The notes under the pieces are model-generated. The model was given only the letters and a program-made list of their open reading frames with translations. It was not told the origin of the DNA and did no database searches. This document shows positions 37,846 to 49,238 of a stretch of 64,000 bases of DNA, one piece after another. The stretch lies in NCBI GenBank assembly GCA_035582835.1, contig JAYKAV010003063.1, positions 339,219 to 403,218 of the forward strand, read 5' to 3'. Numbering within the stretch: the stretch's first letter is position 1; each line of letters opens with the position of its first letter. The DNA is from Phoebastria nigripes (lineage: Eukaryota; Chordata; Aves; Procellariiformes; Diomedeidae). A program made the translations under genes and the position numbers.

Positions 37846-40042
37846 TGGGAATCCTACTAGGTTTCTGTTGACAAAGTTTTGGTGTCATACAGACTTGAGG
37901 AGTTAAATATCAGTCAATTTGGAAACTGCACTGAGAGTGTGGATCCAAAGAGGACCAAATCTTTAGTCTACAGAGGTAGAGGAAGTTTAAGAAAATAAAT
38001 GGGAACTTCTGGGACACAAAACCACATTTATTTCAGTAACTGAAATTTGATCACTAAGAGGAGGAAGATATCTCGTTTAAACAACAAATGAGTGGAGACT
38101 TACAGCACCTTAAATTTGTNAGTTTGGTGCCTGAGCTATAGTTAGATGCTGCTTTTAAGCATTTCATGTATAAAATATCTTTCTTTGAATCAAGAGCCTG
38201 ATATCAGATAATCCCAATAATGTTTTACTTGATCAAAATCACAGTATCATTTAACCTCACCTGAACTTTCCATTTATTACTGTTTATCTCCTTTCTTGAT
38301 AGTAACTAGATACCAAGTAAATTGTTTCACAGAAAGAAAGATATTTTCAGGTCGTTTCNTTACACATAAATACGTAACTGCAGGCAGGCACACATCTGTC
38401 TTGGAGAGCACAATATGTGCACAATTAGTACATTTAATTAGTTAATTAGAGGAAGCTTAAAGGATGGTGCAGATGGCCTTGAAGAAACATATTGTGGGAT
38501 AGTCAGTGCTCTGTCTTCTAATGTTCTTGCATAGTGTATCCTCTAGATATCATGTTGGCCTGTCACCTCTCTTGCATCACTGTGGGTCACTGTGTCATCT
38601 GTTAATCAGATCCTACACTACCATCACCATCAGTAACTGACATATCAGTGGTTGCTCTGTTTTCCTGTCTCATCTTTTTATTTGTCTACAGTTGTGACCC
38701 ATTTTTTGTCTACAGTTTTCATGTTCAGATACCTCAGGTATAAAGAATACCAAAATAATAGCCTAATAGAGGAAATACAGTAAATGGAAAAAGATGTTTC
38801 CCTTCTGAACACACTGCCAATTCCCTGTCTGCAACAATGGAAATATTGATAGAGAGATGTGGTTTTGTGTTTTCATTCAAATATAAAATTTTAGAAACTG
38901 AGTTTCTGGATTTAGGTGAAGTCAGTTGAATGATAAAACTTTCTTTGACTTCAAAGGATCAAAAATTTTACTAACTTTCTGTTACTCTCCCTGTCTTTCT
39001 TTGTCATTAAGTCTCTGAGGGCACAGTTTTGGATGTAGCATTGCTCTCATTTCTACATTTCTAACATTCTTATTGGGCTTCAAGAAAGGCAACAAGAGCA
39101 GATTGTCCAGAATGATTATTTTTCATAATCTAGGAGAGTAGGTAGCTTGCAGAATGTATGACTTGTCTTTTGCACACAGGAAAACTTGTCAAAATCAGAA
39201 AGATAAATATTGTTAACGTTTGATAGCATGATGAATAATGCCGTAATATGCTGTATTGAGTATTATTTATCTTTTCCCCACCAACCCTGATTTTCTTTTT
39301 AATGTTGCATTAGAATTGGTGATTTGAACATTGATATGCTGTCCTCAGGGCTACAAACAGCAAAGTCCCAAAGGAAATATAAGATTAATAAAACGGAAGG
39401 TGANGAAATCTTTTCCACCACACATAATATTTAATTTTTTTTTTTGTTGGGTGACCATGCTAAACCACCCCTGAGCTGTCAATATTCCTTGTTGTCCACT
39501 TCAGAGCTCACAGTCAGAAATAGCACGCTCTCAGTTTATGTCCTTTTGATGGACAGGTCAGCTGTCAGCATTTTCAGAAAAAGACACTTAATTTTCATTG
39601 TCGTCAACTTCTTATATGTTTCTTCAAAGACTACATCAACTGCAGCTAAAGGATGCTTACATACACAGAAAATCTATTCTTCAACCTTTCTTATTCTGCT
39701 CCATTTAAAAAAAAAAAAATTCTCATAAACCAAAGATTTTCTGCTTTTATTAGAACTGCTGTGTAGGAATATCTGTGGGTTCCCTTACTTGTTTACTTTT
39801 GATTTTTATGTTAACAGTTTATGTAAGCAGCCATAAAGGCGACCTGGTTAGAAAGGAAAATTACTGAACAGAAGAAAATGTCTGCTGAAAAATATTGACA
39901 GAGAAAATGCCTGCCAGCCTGGGGACTGTGAGCCTAGGAACTTGGCCTGTGAACCAGGAGCATCCTTGAGAAGTACAGCTGACATTTTTGAAGTACAGTT
40001 GGGTACCTAGAAACCAGAGACATCCTCAGATACTATCGATAA
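37846..40042. other. AT-rich non-coding DNA
   Basis: No gene recognised. Around 38395-38465 there is a cluster of TTAATTAGTTAATTAG-type words after GCACAATATGTGCACAATTAG, possibly a short conserved regulatory element. Confidence 0.55.
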
Positions 40043-40249
40043 TGTATTGGGTTTGCGTGGCAATGTTTTGGTAGCGGGGGTGTTACAGGGGCGGCTTCTG
40101 TGAGAAGATGCCAGAAGCTTCCCCNATGTTGGACAGAGCCAGTTCCAGCCGGCTCCAGGATGGACCCGCNGCTGGCCAAAGCTGAGCCCATCAGTGACGG
40201 TGGTAGCGCCTCTGTGATAACATATTTAAGAAATGGTAAAAACTGCTGC

Positions 40250-40257
40250 ACAACAGC
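40250..40257 (+). other. Junction region after TATA-like motif in family-A LTR
   Basis: The ATATTTAAGAAA sequence about 25 bp upstream (40222-40233) is the only TATA-like word in this GC-rich LTR; this position is roughly where transcription would begin. Inference only. Confidence 0.2.
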
Positions 40258-40458
40258 GGCTGGGAGAGAGGAGTGAGAATGTGTGAGAAACAACTCTGCA
40301 GACACCAGGGTCAGTGAAAAAGGAGAGGGAGGAGGTGCTCAAGGCGCAGGAGCAGAGATTCCCCTGNAGCCCGTGGTGAAGGCCGTGGTGAGGCAGGTTG
40401 TCCCCCTTCAGCCCATGGAGGTTAACGGTGGAGCAGATATCCACCTGCAGCCCATGGA

Positions 40459-40678
40459 ATACCCCATGCTGGAGCAGGTGGATGCGCTCAAAGGAGGCTG
40501 TGATTCCATGGGAGACCCCGCACTGGAGCAGTCCATTCCTGAAGGACTGCACCCTGTGGAAGGGACCCACGCTGGAGCAGTTTGTGAAGAACCGCAGCCC
40601 GTGGGAAGGACCCACATTGGAGAAGTTTGTGGAGGACTGTCTCCCATGGGTTGGACCCCACGCTGGAGCAGGGGAAGA
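40459..40678 (+). repeat. Degenerate ~45-bp tandem array inside family-A LTR
   Basis: A core like GCTGGAGCAG recurs with starts near 40468, 40522, 40571, 40616 and 40662 (spacings about 54, 49, 45 and 46), each preceded by a GGACCCCAC-like word and followed by a CAGCCC-ATGGGA-like word. The same units occur in the LTRs at 27 and 55 kb. Confidence 0.78.
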
Positions 40679-41056
40679 GTGTGAGGAGGAGAGAGCGGCA
40701 GAGACAATGTGTGATGAACTGACCGCAACNCCCATTCCGCATCCCCCTGCGCTGCCTGGTGGGAGGAGGTAGAGAAAATTGGGAGTGAATTTGAGCCCGG
40801 GAAGAAGGGAGGGGTAGGAGGANGGTAGTTTTACATTCGTTTTTGTTTCTCATTATCCTACTCTGATTTTGATTGGCAATACAGTCAATTAATTTCCCTG
40901 AGTTGAGTCTGTTTTGCCTGTGACAGTCATTGGTGAGTGATCTTTCCCTGTCCTTATCTTGACCCACGAGCCTTTCATCATATTTTCTCCCCCTGTCCAG
41001 TTGAGGAGGGGGAGTGATAGAGCTGCTTGGTGGGCACCTGGTGGCTAGCTAGGAAC

Positions 41057-41217
41057 TGTAATGGCAATTTGTTATCTGAAAAGGTGAAAAATAGTTTGTA
41101 AAAAGGGGAAACCATCCTGAGAAAGTAAGAATCAGTAACTGCCACTGACTGTTCTAACTGCAAGAACAGGAAAACCGTCTTGAAAAATAAAAATTGGTCT
41201 GAAAGAACAGAAAACAT
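41057..41217. other. Short spacer between LTR and CR1
   Basis: 161 bp with no recognised identity, possibly the decayed LTR end. Confidence 0.5.
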
Positions 41218-42490
41218 CATAGAATCATAGAATAGTTTGGGTCAGAAGGGACCGTTAAAGCTCATCTAGTCCAACCCTCCTGCCGGAGGCAGGGACATCT
41301 TCAACTAGATCAGGTTGCTCAGAGCCCCGTCCAACCTGACCTTGAATGTGTCCAGGGATGGGGCACCTACCACCTCTCTGGGCAACCTGNGCCAGTGTTT
41401 CACCACCCTCAGCGTCAAAAATTTCTTCCTTATATCTAGTCTGAATCTACCCTCTTTTAGTTTAAAGCCATTCCCCCTTGTCCTGTCACAACAGGCCCTG
41501 CTAAAAAGTTTGCCACCATCTTTTTTATAAGCCCCCTTTAAGTACTGAAAGGCTGCAACTGAAAGGCTGCTCTCCCTGGAGCCTTCTCTTCTCCAGGCTG
41601 AATAACTCCAACTTTTTCAGCCTGTCCTCATAGGAGAGGTGTTCCATCCCTCTGATTGTTTTTGTGGCCCTCCTCTGGACCCATTCCAACAGGTCCATGT
41701 CCTTCCTGTGATGAAGACTCCAGAGCTGGACACGGTACTGCAGGTGGGGTCCCACCAGAGCGGAGTAGAGGGGCAGAATCACCTCCCTCGACCTGCTGGC
41801 CACGCTTCTTGTGAAGCAGCCCAGGATTCGGTTGGCCTTCTGGGCTGCGAGCGCACATTGCTGGCTCATGTCCAGCTTTTCATCCACCAGTACCTCCAAG
41901 TCCTTCTNNGCAGGGCTGCTCTCAATCCCTTCATNNNCCAGCCTGTATTGATACCGGGGGTTGCCCCAACCCGGGTGCAGAACCTTGCCCTTGGCCTTGT
42001 TGAACATCATGAGGTTCACGTGGGCCCACTTCTCCAGCTTGTCCAGGTCCCTCTGGATGGCATCCCATCCCTCAGGCGTGTCGACCGCACCACTCATCTT
42101 GGTGTCATCTGCAAACTTTCTGAGGGTGCACTCAATCCCACTGCCTATGTCATTGATGAAGATATTAAACAGTACTGGTCCCAATACGGACCCCTGAGGG
42201 ACACCATGAGGGACACCACTCGTCACTGATCTCTGTCTGGACATTGAGCTGTTGACCACTACCCTCTGGATGCGACCATGCAACCAATTCCTCACCCACC
42301 GGACAGTCCNNCCNTCNAATCCNTANCTCTCCAGTTTAGAGAGAAGGATGTTGTGGGGGACCGTGTCAAGGCCTTACAGAGGTCCAGATAGATGACATCT
42401 GTAGCCCTTCCTGTGTTGACTGATGTAGTCACTCCATCATAGAAGGCCACTAGGTTGGTCANGCAAGACTTGCCCTTGGTGAAGCCATGC
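41218..42490 (-). mobile_element. CR1 LINE, 5'-truncated, minus strand
   Basis: Plus strand starts CATCATAGAATCATAGAATAG and follows the CR1 3' UTR and ORF2 to about 42490, where GGTGAAGCCATGCTGGCTGTC is the last clear CR1 block. It reaches further upstream into the RT domain than the 20-kb and 48-kb copies. Ambiguous bases cluster at 42310-42326 and at 41908-41909 and 41935-41937. Confidence 0.94.
41525..42295 (-). pseudogene. CR1 ORF2 fragment: distal RT and C-terminal region
   Basis: About 256 codons on the minus strand: [14 protein letters not shown], then a doubled [11 protein letters not shown] block, [13 protein letters not shown], the catalytic FADDTK box, [63 protein letters not shown]. 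The frame ends at VLKGGL through a break that the 48-kb copy shares. The VPHG/VPQG doubling comes from a 12-bp tandem duplication (42196-42219) in the RT motif. Further upstream, on the minus strand, RT coding continues in pieces to about 42490 across a run of ambiguous bases. It could not encode an active enzyme. Confidence 0.88.
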
Positions 42491-42542
42491 TGGCTGTCTC
42501 AGATAGATCATCAATAGATCAATAGATCATCACCTATTCGCT

Positions 42543-43310
42543 GTTACAGGTGAAAACCAGAAATTAACAGCTCCTATTGACTGCTCAAAGTGGTGGTGTC
42601 CTATGCTCTCTTATGTCTCTATGTTATAAAAAGGACTCAGTGGAGCCTCTCTCCCTGAGAACTTCCCATGCTGCACACACTTTTCCTTTCCTAAACAGGT
42701 TGAATTCCACATGAACTTTCTACAAGATCTTGGACTCTCACCAGGGATGCCTGCCTGATTCCAGCCTCTGCGACGTGGATCATCTTTGAAGTGAGACTCT
42801 GCCTGTTATCTTATTGGTCCCGCTCTAGGCCCACTTCTGGGATTAGTTTGGTTTGTTCTCCCCTCTGGGATGGTTTGGCCCCTTCTGAAATCTGTTTCAT
42901 TCACTTGATACTGGTATTGTTACATATCCATATAAGAAATCTATCATAAGTATATCTGCTGTTATATTGTTGATAAGTTGCTTCACTAATGTTAAGTTTG
43001 TAGTAACCTGTAACAGTATATACCTACTTGGTTGTTGCTGTTACTAGTTGTTGCTATAATATTGATGTTTCTGTAATTGATTATTGCNATACCAGTATAA
43101 TCTGTATATTTTTACCCATTAAGAACTTAATTCTTTTATTTTCCTCCTCCCAATCCCCTCAGTGCTGCACCTGAAAGAGATTGAGTTACCTATTCATTCA
43201 ACAGTGGGAAGAAGTGAGGCTGTGAAAGAACAAACTTCTGCTCCCCAAAATCTGGTGACTCACAACCAAGAGAGCCACAGACTATGAAATACAGCAGGAT
43301 TCAGTTTCCT
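42543..43310 (+). other. Possible LTR-like segment (unclassified)
   Basis: After the CR1 comes a stretch beginning TGTTACAGG with a good TATA box (TATAAAAAGG, 42625-42634), a pyrimidine-rich leader-like segment, a T/A-rich middle with repeated GTTGTTGCT words, and TTTTCCTCCTCCCAATCCCC near the end. That layout resembles an ERV LTR, but no second copy exists in the window and neither ends nor target duplication can be fixed. The word ACCTATTC occurs at both sides (near 42532 and 43187), possibly by chance. Confidence 0.35.
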
Positions 43311-45504
43311 GACACCTTGACCCAAATCTACAAAGCCTGACCAAGTTCTAGGATGCTAGCTACATAAGACATTTAATAACTTGTTATCATTTCCCAGTCT
43401 TCTTACCAAAGAGGACTATNTAAGAATACTTTCAGTAGAACTCAAAAACTTTAACTTTCAAGAACTCTTCATAATCTAAGGTAACAATTTGAAATTATTA
43501 GTTACCATCTTATGGACAAAATTAGCAAATAAGTTATTATTAAAAAGGGCTGAGGGGTGTTTTGTTCTTGTCAGTGGTGGTGGCGGTGGTTTTTTTTGTT
43601 AGGTTTTTTTTTAGTATAGAGAATGAAAAGAGATATCCTGGACCTGGGACCTTGGATGTCATGCTCTTGTAGGAAATTCTATTCAACGTACACCTGATCA
43701 TGGGTCACCGAACTATGCACCTAAACCTTTTCTCACATATTGCTGCTTCAACATGGGGCTTGTAAGCTGCTTGTAAAGGAGTACCTCCATTTCCATACTG
43801 TACAAACTGGCAAAAGCCAACACAGCATTTATTTTCCTTACTGTAGCAACTGTAACGTGCAGTGATTCAGACTCTGCAACGTGAGCAACTGAGCCGTTCC
43901 TGCTGTGGAACAGGCATCTGGGGATGGAAACCATGTAGTGAGCCCGCTGTAAGTCATCCTGCCTGTAAATCATAGCCACTACTCAGATACATGGGCACAG
44001 CATAAAAATCTGGATAAAGCATTTAGTCCACAGTTTGGCAAGATTCTGACCAGTCGATATTTCAAATTTCAGGAAATTTGCATGCTTTTTTTAAAAAATG
44101 ATGGTTTGGGGAAGTAAGCTAGTCATTTTGAAACGGTCTTTTAACCTTATAAAAATGATTGGCCAAAATTTATGCACTGAAATATTCCTGTATGCTCAGT
44201 GAGTACTCAGCATAAGTACACAGATTTATATCCACAGATAAATGAGCCAAGTAGACACTGATAATCAGGATAATGATGCCAATAATGCACACACCAGAGA
44301 ACTCTAAATGCCCAGCTAGTGCTGGAATGATCCTGATTCATAATAGCATGCTTTTAGAAGTTTCATTCTTTTAGCAGCTGAGGCATTTTTCTGCTAGTTA
44401 AATGCAAGATCATTCTAATAGATGCTGAAGTCCTTCCAGTGAACAGCAAACAGCCTCGAGCCAAACACCAATGACGCTACCAAGTGACTGTATCAGTCCA
44501 GACCTGGATGTTGCTGAGATCAGCTTGTGCCTTTGAACTGTGCCTCTTGGATAATANCAGTGCAGGCACCAGGGCATTTAATTTTGCAGCAAGCTGCCAT
44601 CAGCACGTTCTATTACGCTGAATTCCTGTTGCCATCTTCGAAACTCTGCCAGCCTCCATTACTGACTGAATCTGTGTCATTGTTGTGTCGTGTAAGCATC
44701 AAACTGTGCACAGCAGCTTCTCCAGTTATGAATTGTATCTTATGTTTCTACAGAGCAATGTCAAAAGCTCTGGCTTATCATTTAATACTACACTTGGACA
44801 AACTTTCCATCAGACAATTGCTACTAGATCAGCTTGTCACTAAAAAAGAAAACAAAACAAGGCAGTCTTTTAACAACTATTATTTTCTAAGATAAATAAT
44901 ACCTATAAAATAACAGCAAGAGTCAGCAAAAGAACTTCCAAACTGGTAAAGTTTATTTTATTGCTGGTATTCTGCTATTTGTAGTACCCAAGGCCTTAGG
45001 GCAGCATTCATCAGTAATACATTACAGTCAAGATTCATATTCATTTCTCACCTCATTATTGGAAGCATTGAACTTTTGGGGAGGGGGGGTCTGTTTTTTT
45101 ATTATTAACCTAAATCTGTAATTAATTTTACAGCCCACAACTCCATTCATAAAATGGATAAAATTATGTACAGTCATGCAGGGAAGAGAGTTCTTGAATC
45201 AACATTGTCATCAAAGAACACGTATATACATATAACTTGATATTCAGGGAACATTTTCGGTGCTGCAGATGAGGTCTGGATTCACAAACCTGAATACTAT
45301 TCTGGATCTGGGCAAATAAATAAACTCTTTCTTGTGCCTGCTGCTCCCAGCTTGTCCATGTCTCTTGAGAAGCAGACTAGAGAAGGCTTGGCTGTGCTTT
45401 CTTTTTTAAGGTTTTCAACCCAGATCATCCCAAAAAGTGACTTATGTATTAAGCTATAGATTATTCTGATATGAAATTTTCTATTAACTACTTGCATACG
45501 TGGC

Positions 45505-45585
45505 TAGCACAGAGCATGCATGTAGAACCCAGTTTCCTGTTATCCTGCACAGTGCTTTATCTACTTGCTGTACTACCTCTTGCCT
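45505..45585 (-). mobile_element. Possible old tRNA-derived SINE relic
   Basis: The plus strand reads GTAGAACCCAGTTTCCTG, then GCACAGTGCTTTATCTACTTG. This resembles the reverse complement of the box-B-plus-core order in old amniote SINEs. Resemblance only. Confidence 0.35.
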
Positions 45586-45743
45586 GTCTTTAGTATGAAG
45601 GAGATTGCTGTAAATTCCCTTTTCCTCATTCGGGAATCTAACCTTTTTTCCACTAAGCTACTATTAATAGAGCTAAACTGTTACTATTAATAGCNGATAA
45701 CTAGTCACACAGCACATCCACTTATTTGTTCATGGTGTTCAAT

Positions 45744-45759
45744 CACACACACACACACA
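45744..45759. repeat. (CA)n microsatellite
   Basis: Eight CA units. Confidence 0.9.
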
Positions 45760-48036
45760 TTTACTTACAGTTATCTAATTGGAGGGTAGTTCAACTGCAG
45801 TCTCAGCAATCTCAACTGCAACTTGACAATAGCAACTGCATCCTCAGAAGTGGAGGGTTGTGCTGACTTGCCAGTGGCTACTAGTTCATCTTTTAGAAAG
45901 TGTCATACAGAGGTCCTTGTTTCAGCATTTGTCTATGCAACCCTGTAGTCTTCGTCCACAGCTGCCTTTCCTTTGTGTGTAGTCTGAGTTCCATAACCCA
46001 GCTGTGACACTACTGGGTGCCTGTGGCCGTGTACAGATTGAGCAGGCTCTTGGTGTGCTGATTTCATCAGTTCTTGCAGATTAAACAGGACTACTAATCG
46101 CAAGGACTGCCAGTCCTTGGGAAACTTCTAAACACCAGTTTCTTGGCATGTACCTTCCCTCTCTTCTGCTAGGTGTTTGCTAGTAGCTATTTCTACATCC
46201 AAAACAATATATATCCACAGAGCCTACTTGCAAAAATTCACACAGACAGGGCCTTTCTGATATTACCACTTCAGAGATAGAGTCATGTTCTACAGCATAA
46301 AATGCAAAACAATTGTTGAGTAAATCCAGTATCAGTATTGCTGTGTTCTAACATGACTATTATTTTGTTTGTTTTCACCTTAGACTTGTTCCCATCTCAA
46401 AAACACACCTCAAAGAGAGTAGGACCATAAGAGTTAAGAAAATTTATGATAATTTTAAATTCCCTGTTGGTGCTTAATCCCTTACAAAATGTACAGAAAC
46501 AAAATAACCTGCTGTGATGCAATAACCAAAGGACATTCTCTGTTATGTAAAGGACACAGCTGTTCTCTTTTAGTTGTTTCATCCTTATAAGATGATGTGG
46601 TACAGATCTATGCAGGTGTTTTGGGAAAAAATCCAAATTGTAAAGGAGATCCTGACCTTGGCTTAAAGTAAGACTGGAATCTGTAGATACTATTACACTC
46701 ATTCTGAAACTCATGGCATTTCAGCCCAGACATTTGCTAAAAGGCCCATCATTAATTATAGCTATAGAGTACATTGTGTGTTCTTCCCTCTTGAACATAG
46801 GACTGCATAGACTGGGTCACATTATCATGCTTGCATTAAATAATGTAGAATTTCATCCCTGTAAGTGCAAAATTATATTGTTCTCTGATTCTCATGCTTG
46901 TCTGTCTATTTTAGAAATACTCCCTAGTTCTGATGTATTCACTAAATGAAACAAAGCCAGAAGACAACTTACTTGCAGAATAAAAAGACTTAAATAGGGC
47001 GGTTCCTTTTGTGTTTAGTCTCAAGAATCATTTGATCTAGGGAAAAGAAGAACATCTGTTGAATTACATTGCGGGGAGGAATACAGAGTTACTGGACATG
47101 TCTTCATTCTTTGAGCTCAGCAGTGAACATTTTCAAGTTGAAAGACCTTTGTTTTATAAATAGTGTATACTGAAAAGCTGAGACTGCAGGAAACTGAATG
47201 TCTACAAAAAAAACCCCAACCTTAAATTTAATTCAGCGCTGTTGGTAATCACAGAATTCCCACACTGGCTTGAAAGATATAATCTGGCATTTATGGTAAC
47301 TCTATGGATATTGCAAATAAAATAAAGTTTAAATGGATTCTCCATCCCTATTGGAATCTTTGTAATCTGTACAGTGTNCTATAAGAATATAAAAATATTG
47401 AAAAATTATGCAATGATTACAACACTGAACCTGTTTTTAGAATTCACATGATAAGTAAAACATTCAGGTGGAGATTCCTGTTGTTACCTTAGAGAATTCA
47501 TTTGGAACAAAGTCTAACAAATGAATTAGAAAGACTGAAGCACTTACATTTAAAAGTATGAAATTCATCTTTTCCTATTCNTATATGACATAATTTCATT
47601 ATGCATTTCTACTACATTACTTTCTGTATTCACGTTAGAAAGAACTATCCAACATTGATCAGTTAGCCTCTGCAGATAAACAACCTGCTTCTGGGCCTCA
47701 TACCTTTCCCCAGAGCAAGTAACTCCCATCAACATTTATTTACCTTATTCACCAGTAAATATTTAATGTAGAGATAACCACCTCATGAAATTTGTTTCTC
47801 TACTCTGATCATAAGGAGCTTAAGATGACTTACTCAGACATATGCATAGATATTGTAGACATCAGAGCTCGGTGTGATAAACTCCACTGTAACTTCCTAA
47901 AATTTTGGCCCAGGCTGTACACGCCACTTCTTAGACAAGTGAGTTGTGTTGAGTTCCCAGCTCTTGATTCAGGGATGTGTCCAACTAAACAGCCTTATAC
48001 CACTATTCTTTCTATAAAAAACATGGTGTATCCAAC

Positions 48037-48856
48037 AAGAAGTGGGCCCNTGTGAACCTCATGAGGTTCAACAAGGCCAAGGGCAAGGTCCTGCACCTGG
48101 GTCAGGGCAACCCCCGGTATCAAGACAGGCTGGGGGATGAAGGGATTGAGACCAGCCCTGCCAAGAAGGACTTGCGGGTGCTGGTGGATGAAAAATGGGA
48201 CATGAGCCAGCAATGTGCGCTCGCAGCCCAGAAAGCCAACCATATCCTGGGCTGCATCACAAGAAGCGTGGCCAGCAGGTCGAGGGAGGGGATTCTGCCC
48301 CTCTACTCCGCTCTGGTGGGACCCCACCTGCAGTACTGCGTCCAGCTCTGGAGCCCTCAGCACAAGAAAGACATGGACCTGTTGGAGTGGGTCCAGAGGA
48401 GGGCCACAAAAACAATCAGGGGGATGGAACACCTCTCCTATGAAGCAAGGCTGAGAGAGTTGGGGTTGTTCAGCCTGGAGAAGAGAAGGCTTCGGGGAGA
48501 GCAGCCTTTCAGTTGCGGCCTTTCAGTGCTTAAAGGGGGCTTATAAGAAAGATGGGGACAAACTTTTTGGTGGGGCTTGTTGCGACAGGACAAGGGGTAA
48601 TGGTTTCAAACTAAAAGGGGGTAGATTCAGACTAGATATAAGCAAGAAATTTTTGACACTGAGGGTGGTGAGACACTGGCACAGGTTGCCCAGAAAGGTG
48701 GTAGATGCCCCATCCCTGGACACATTCAAGGTCAGGTTGGATGGGTCTCTGAGCAACCTGATCTAGTTGAAGATGTCCCTGCCTCCTTGCAGGGGGGTTG
48801 GACTAGATGAGCTTTAAAGGTCCCTTCCGACCCAAACTATTCTATGATTCTATGAA
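48037..48856 (+). mobile_element. CR1 LINE, 5'-truncated, plus strand
   Basis: Begins at AGAAGTGGGCCC and runs through the ORF2 C-terminus, the 3' UTR (GGTTGGACTAGATGAGC) and the octamer end (ATTCTATGATTCTATG) to about 48856. It is 5'-truncated within a few bases of the equivalent point in the 20-kb copy. Same subfamily as the 41-kb copy. Confidence 0.95.
48052..48765 (+). pseudogene. CR1 ORF2 C-terminal fragment with internal duplication
   Basis: Open for about 164 codons: [108 protein letters not shown] and a stop at 48544-48546. After that, codons matching the remaining C-terminus continue in a different frame to about 48765. The cause is the duplicated CCTTTCAGT word (about 48504-48526), which replaces the DLIAAFQFL coding of the 20-kb copy. 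It lacks the RT catalytic motifs and is non-functional. Confidence 0.88.
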
Positions 48857-48950
48857 AATGGCCTACCCGTTTTCAGATATGCAGGCACATTTGGGACTTA
48901 TTCCCCTGAACTGATCAGAAATAAAACAAGTAGCAGTTATGAATGCCTCC

Positions 48951-48955
48951 CATCC
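48951..48955 (+). repeat. Target-site duplication, left (CATCC)
   Basis: Identical to 49480-49484; it defines the left LTR border. Confidence 0.9.
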
Positions 48956-49110
48956 TGTTGTGGTTTAACCCGGCAGGCAGCCAAACACCACACAGCCGCT
49001 CGCTCACTCCCCGCCCCCCCTCAGTGGGATGGGGGAGAGAATCGGGAAAAAAAAGTAAAATTCATGGATTGAGATAAAGACAGTTTAATAAAACAGAAAA
49101 GGAAGGGAAA

Positions 49111-49134
49111 AGAATGATAATAATAATAATAATG
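49111..49134. repeat. (AAT)n microsatellite in LTR
   Basis: Seven or so ATA/AAT units inside the family-B LTR, in the central segment missing from the 36.7-kb copy. Confidence 0.85.
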
Positions 49135-49230
49135 GTAGAATATACAAAATGAGTGATGCACAATGCAATTGCTCACCACCCGCTGAGCGATACCCAAGCA
49201 GTGATCGCTACTTCCTGGACCACGCCTCCT

Positions 49231-49238
49231 ATTTATAT
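49231..49238 (-). promoter_or_regulatory. TATA-like box of the family-B LTR
   Basis: ATATAAAT on the minus strand, about 13 bp downstream of the CRE-like TGATGTCA (plus strand TGACATCA, 49246-49253). That arrangement is typical of a U3 promoter. Confidence 0.55.

Larger units (their letters stand above)
40043..41056 (+). mobile_element. Solo LTR, family A, long form (plus strand)
   Basis: Starts TGTATTGGGTTTGCGTGG. Contains in order a TTCTGTGAGAAGATGCC block, GATAACATATTTAAG (TATA-like), a ~45-bp tandem array (40459-40678), a T-rich segment with TTTGATTGGCAATACAG, GTGATCTTTCCCTGTCC, and near the end GGTGGGCACCTGGTGG. The expected CA terminus is not visible after about 41056 and no copy of the left flank (GATAA) follows, so the right end is degraded. 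At about 1 kb this is the longest family-A copy and the best reference for the other three. Confidence 0.83.
43311..48036. other. AT-rich non-coding DNA, no gene seen
   Basis: 4.7 kb. Nothing coding was recognised; the 122-codon stretch at 44527-44895 has no known domain. A possible old SINE relic lies at 45505-45585 and a CA microsatellite at 45.74 kb. Confidence 0.5.

Noticed and set aside
40226..40967. Overlapping open frames with repeated peptide units on both strands
   Set aside because: They are translations of the LTR tandem array, not a repeat protein gene.
42532..43195. 8-bp direct repeat ACCTATTC as a DNA-transposon target duplication
   Set aside because: The enclosed sequence has no terminal inverted repeats, so the match is probably chance.
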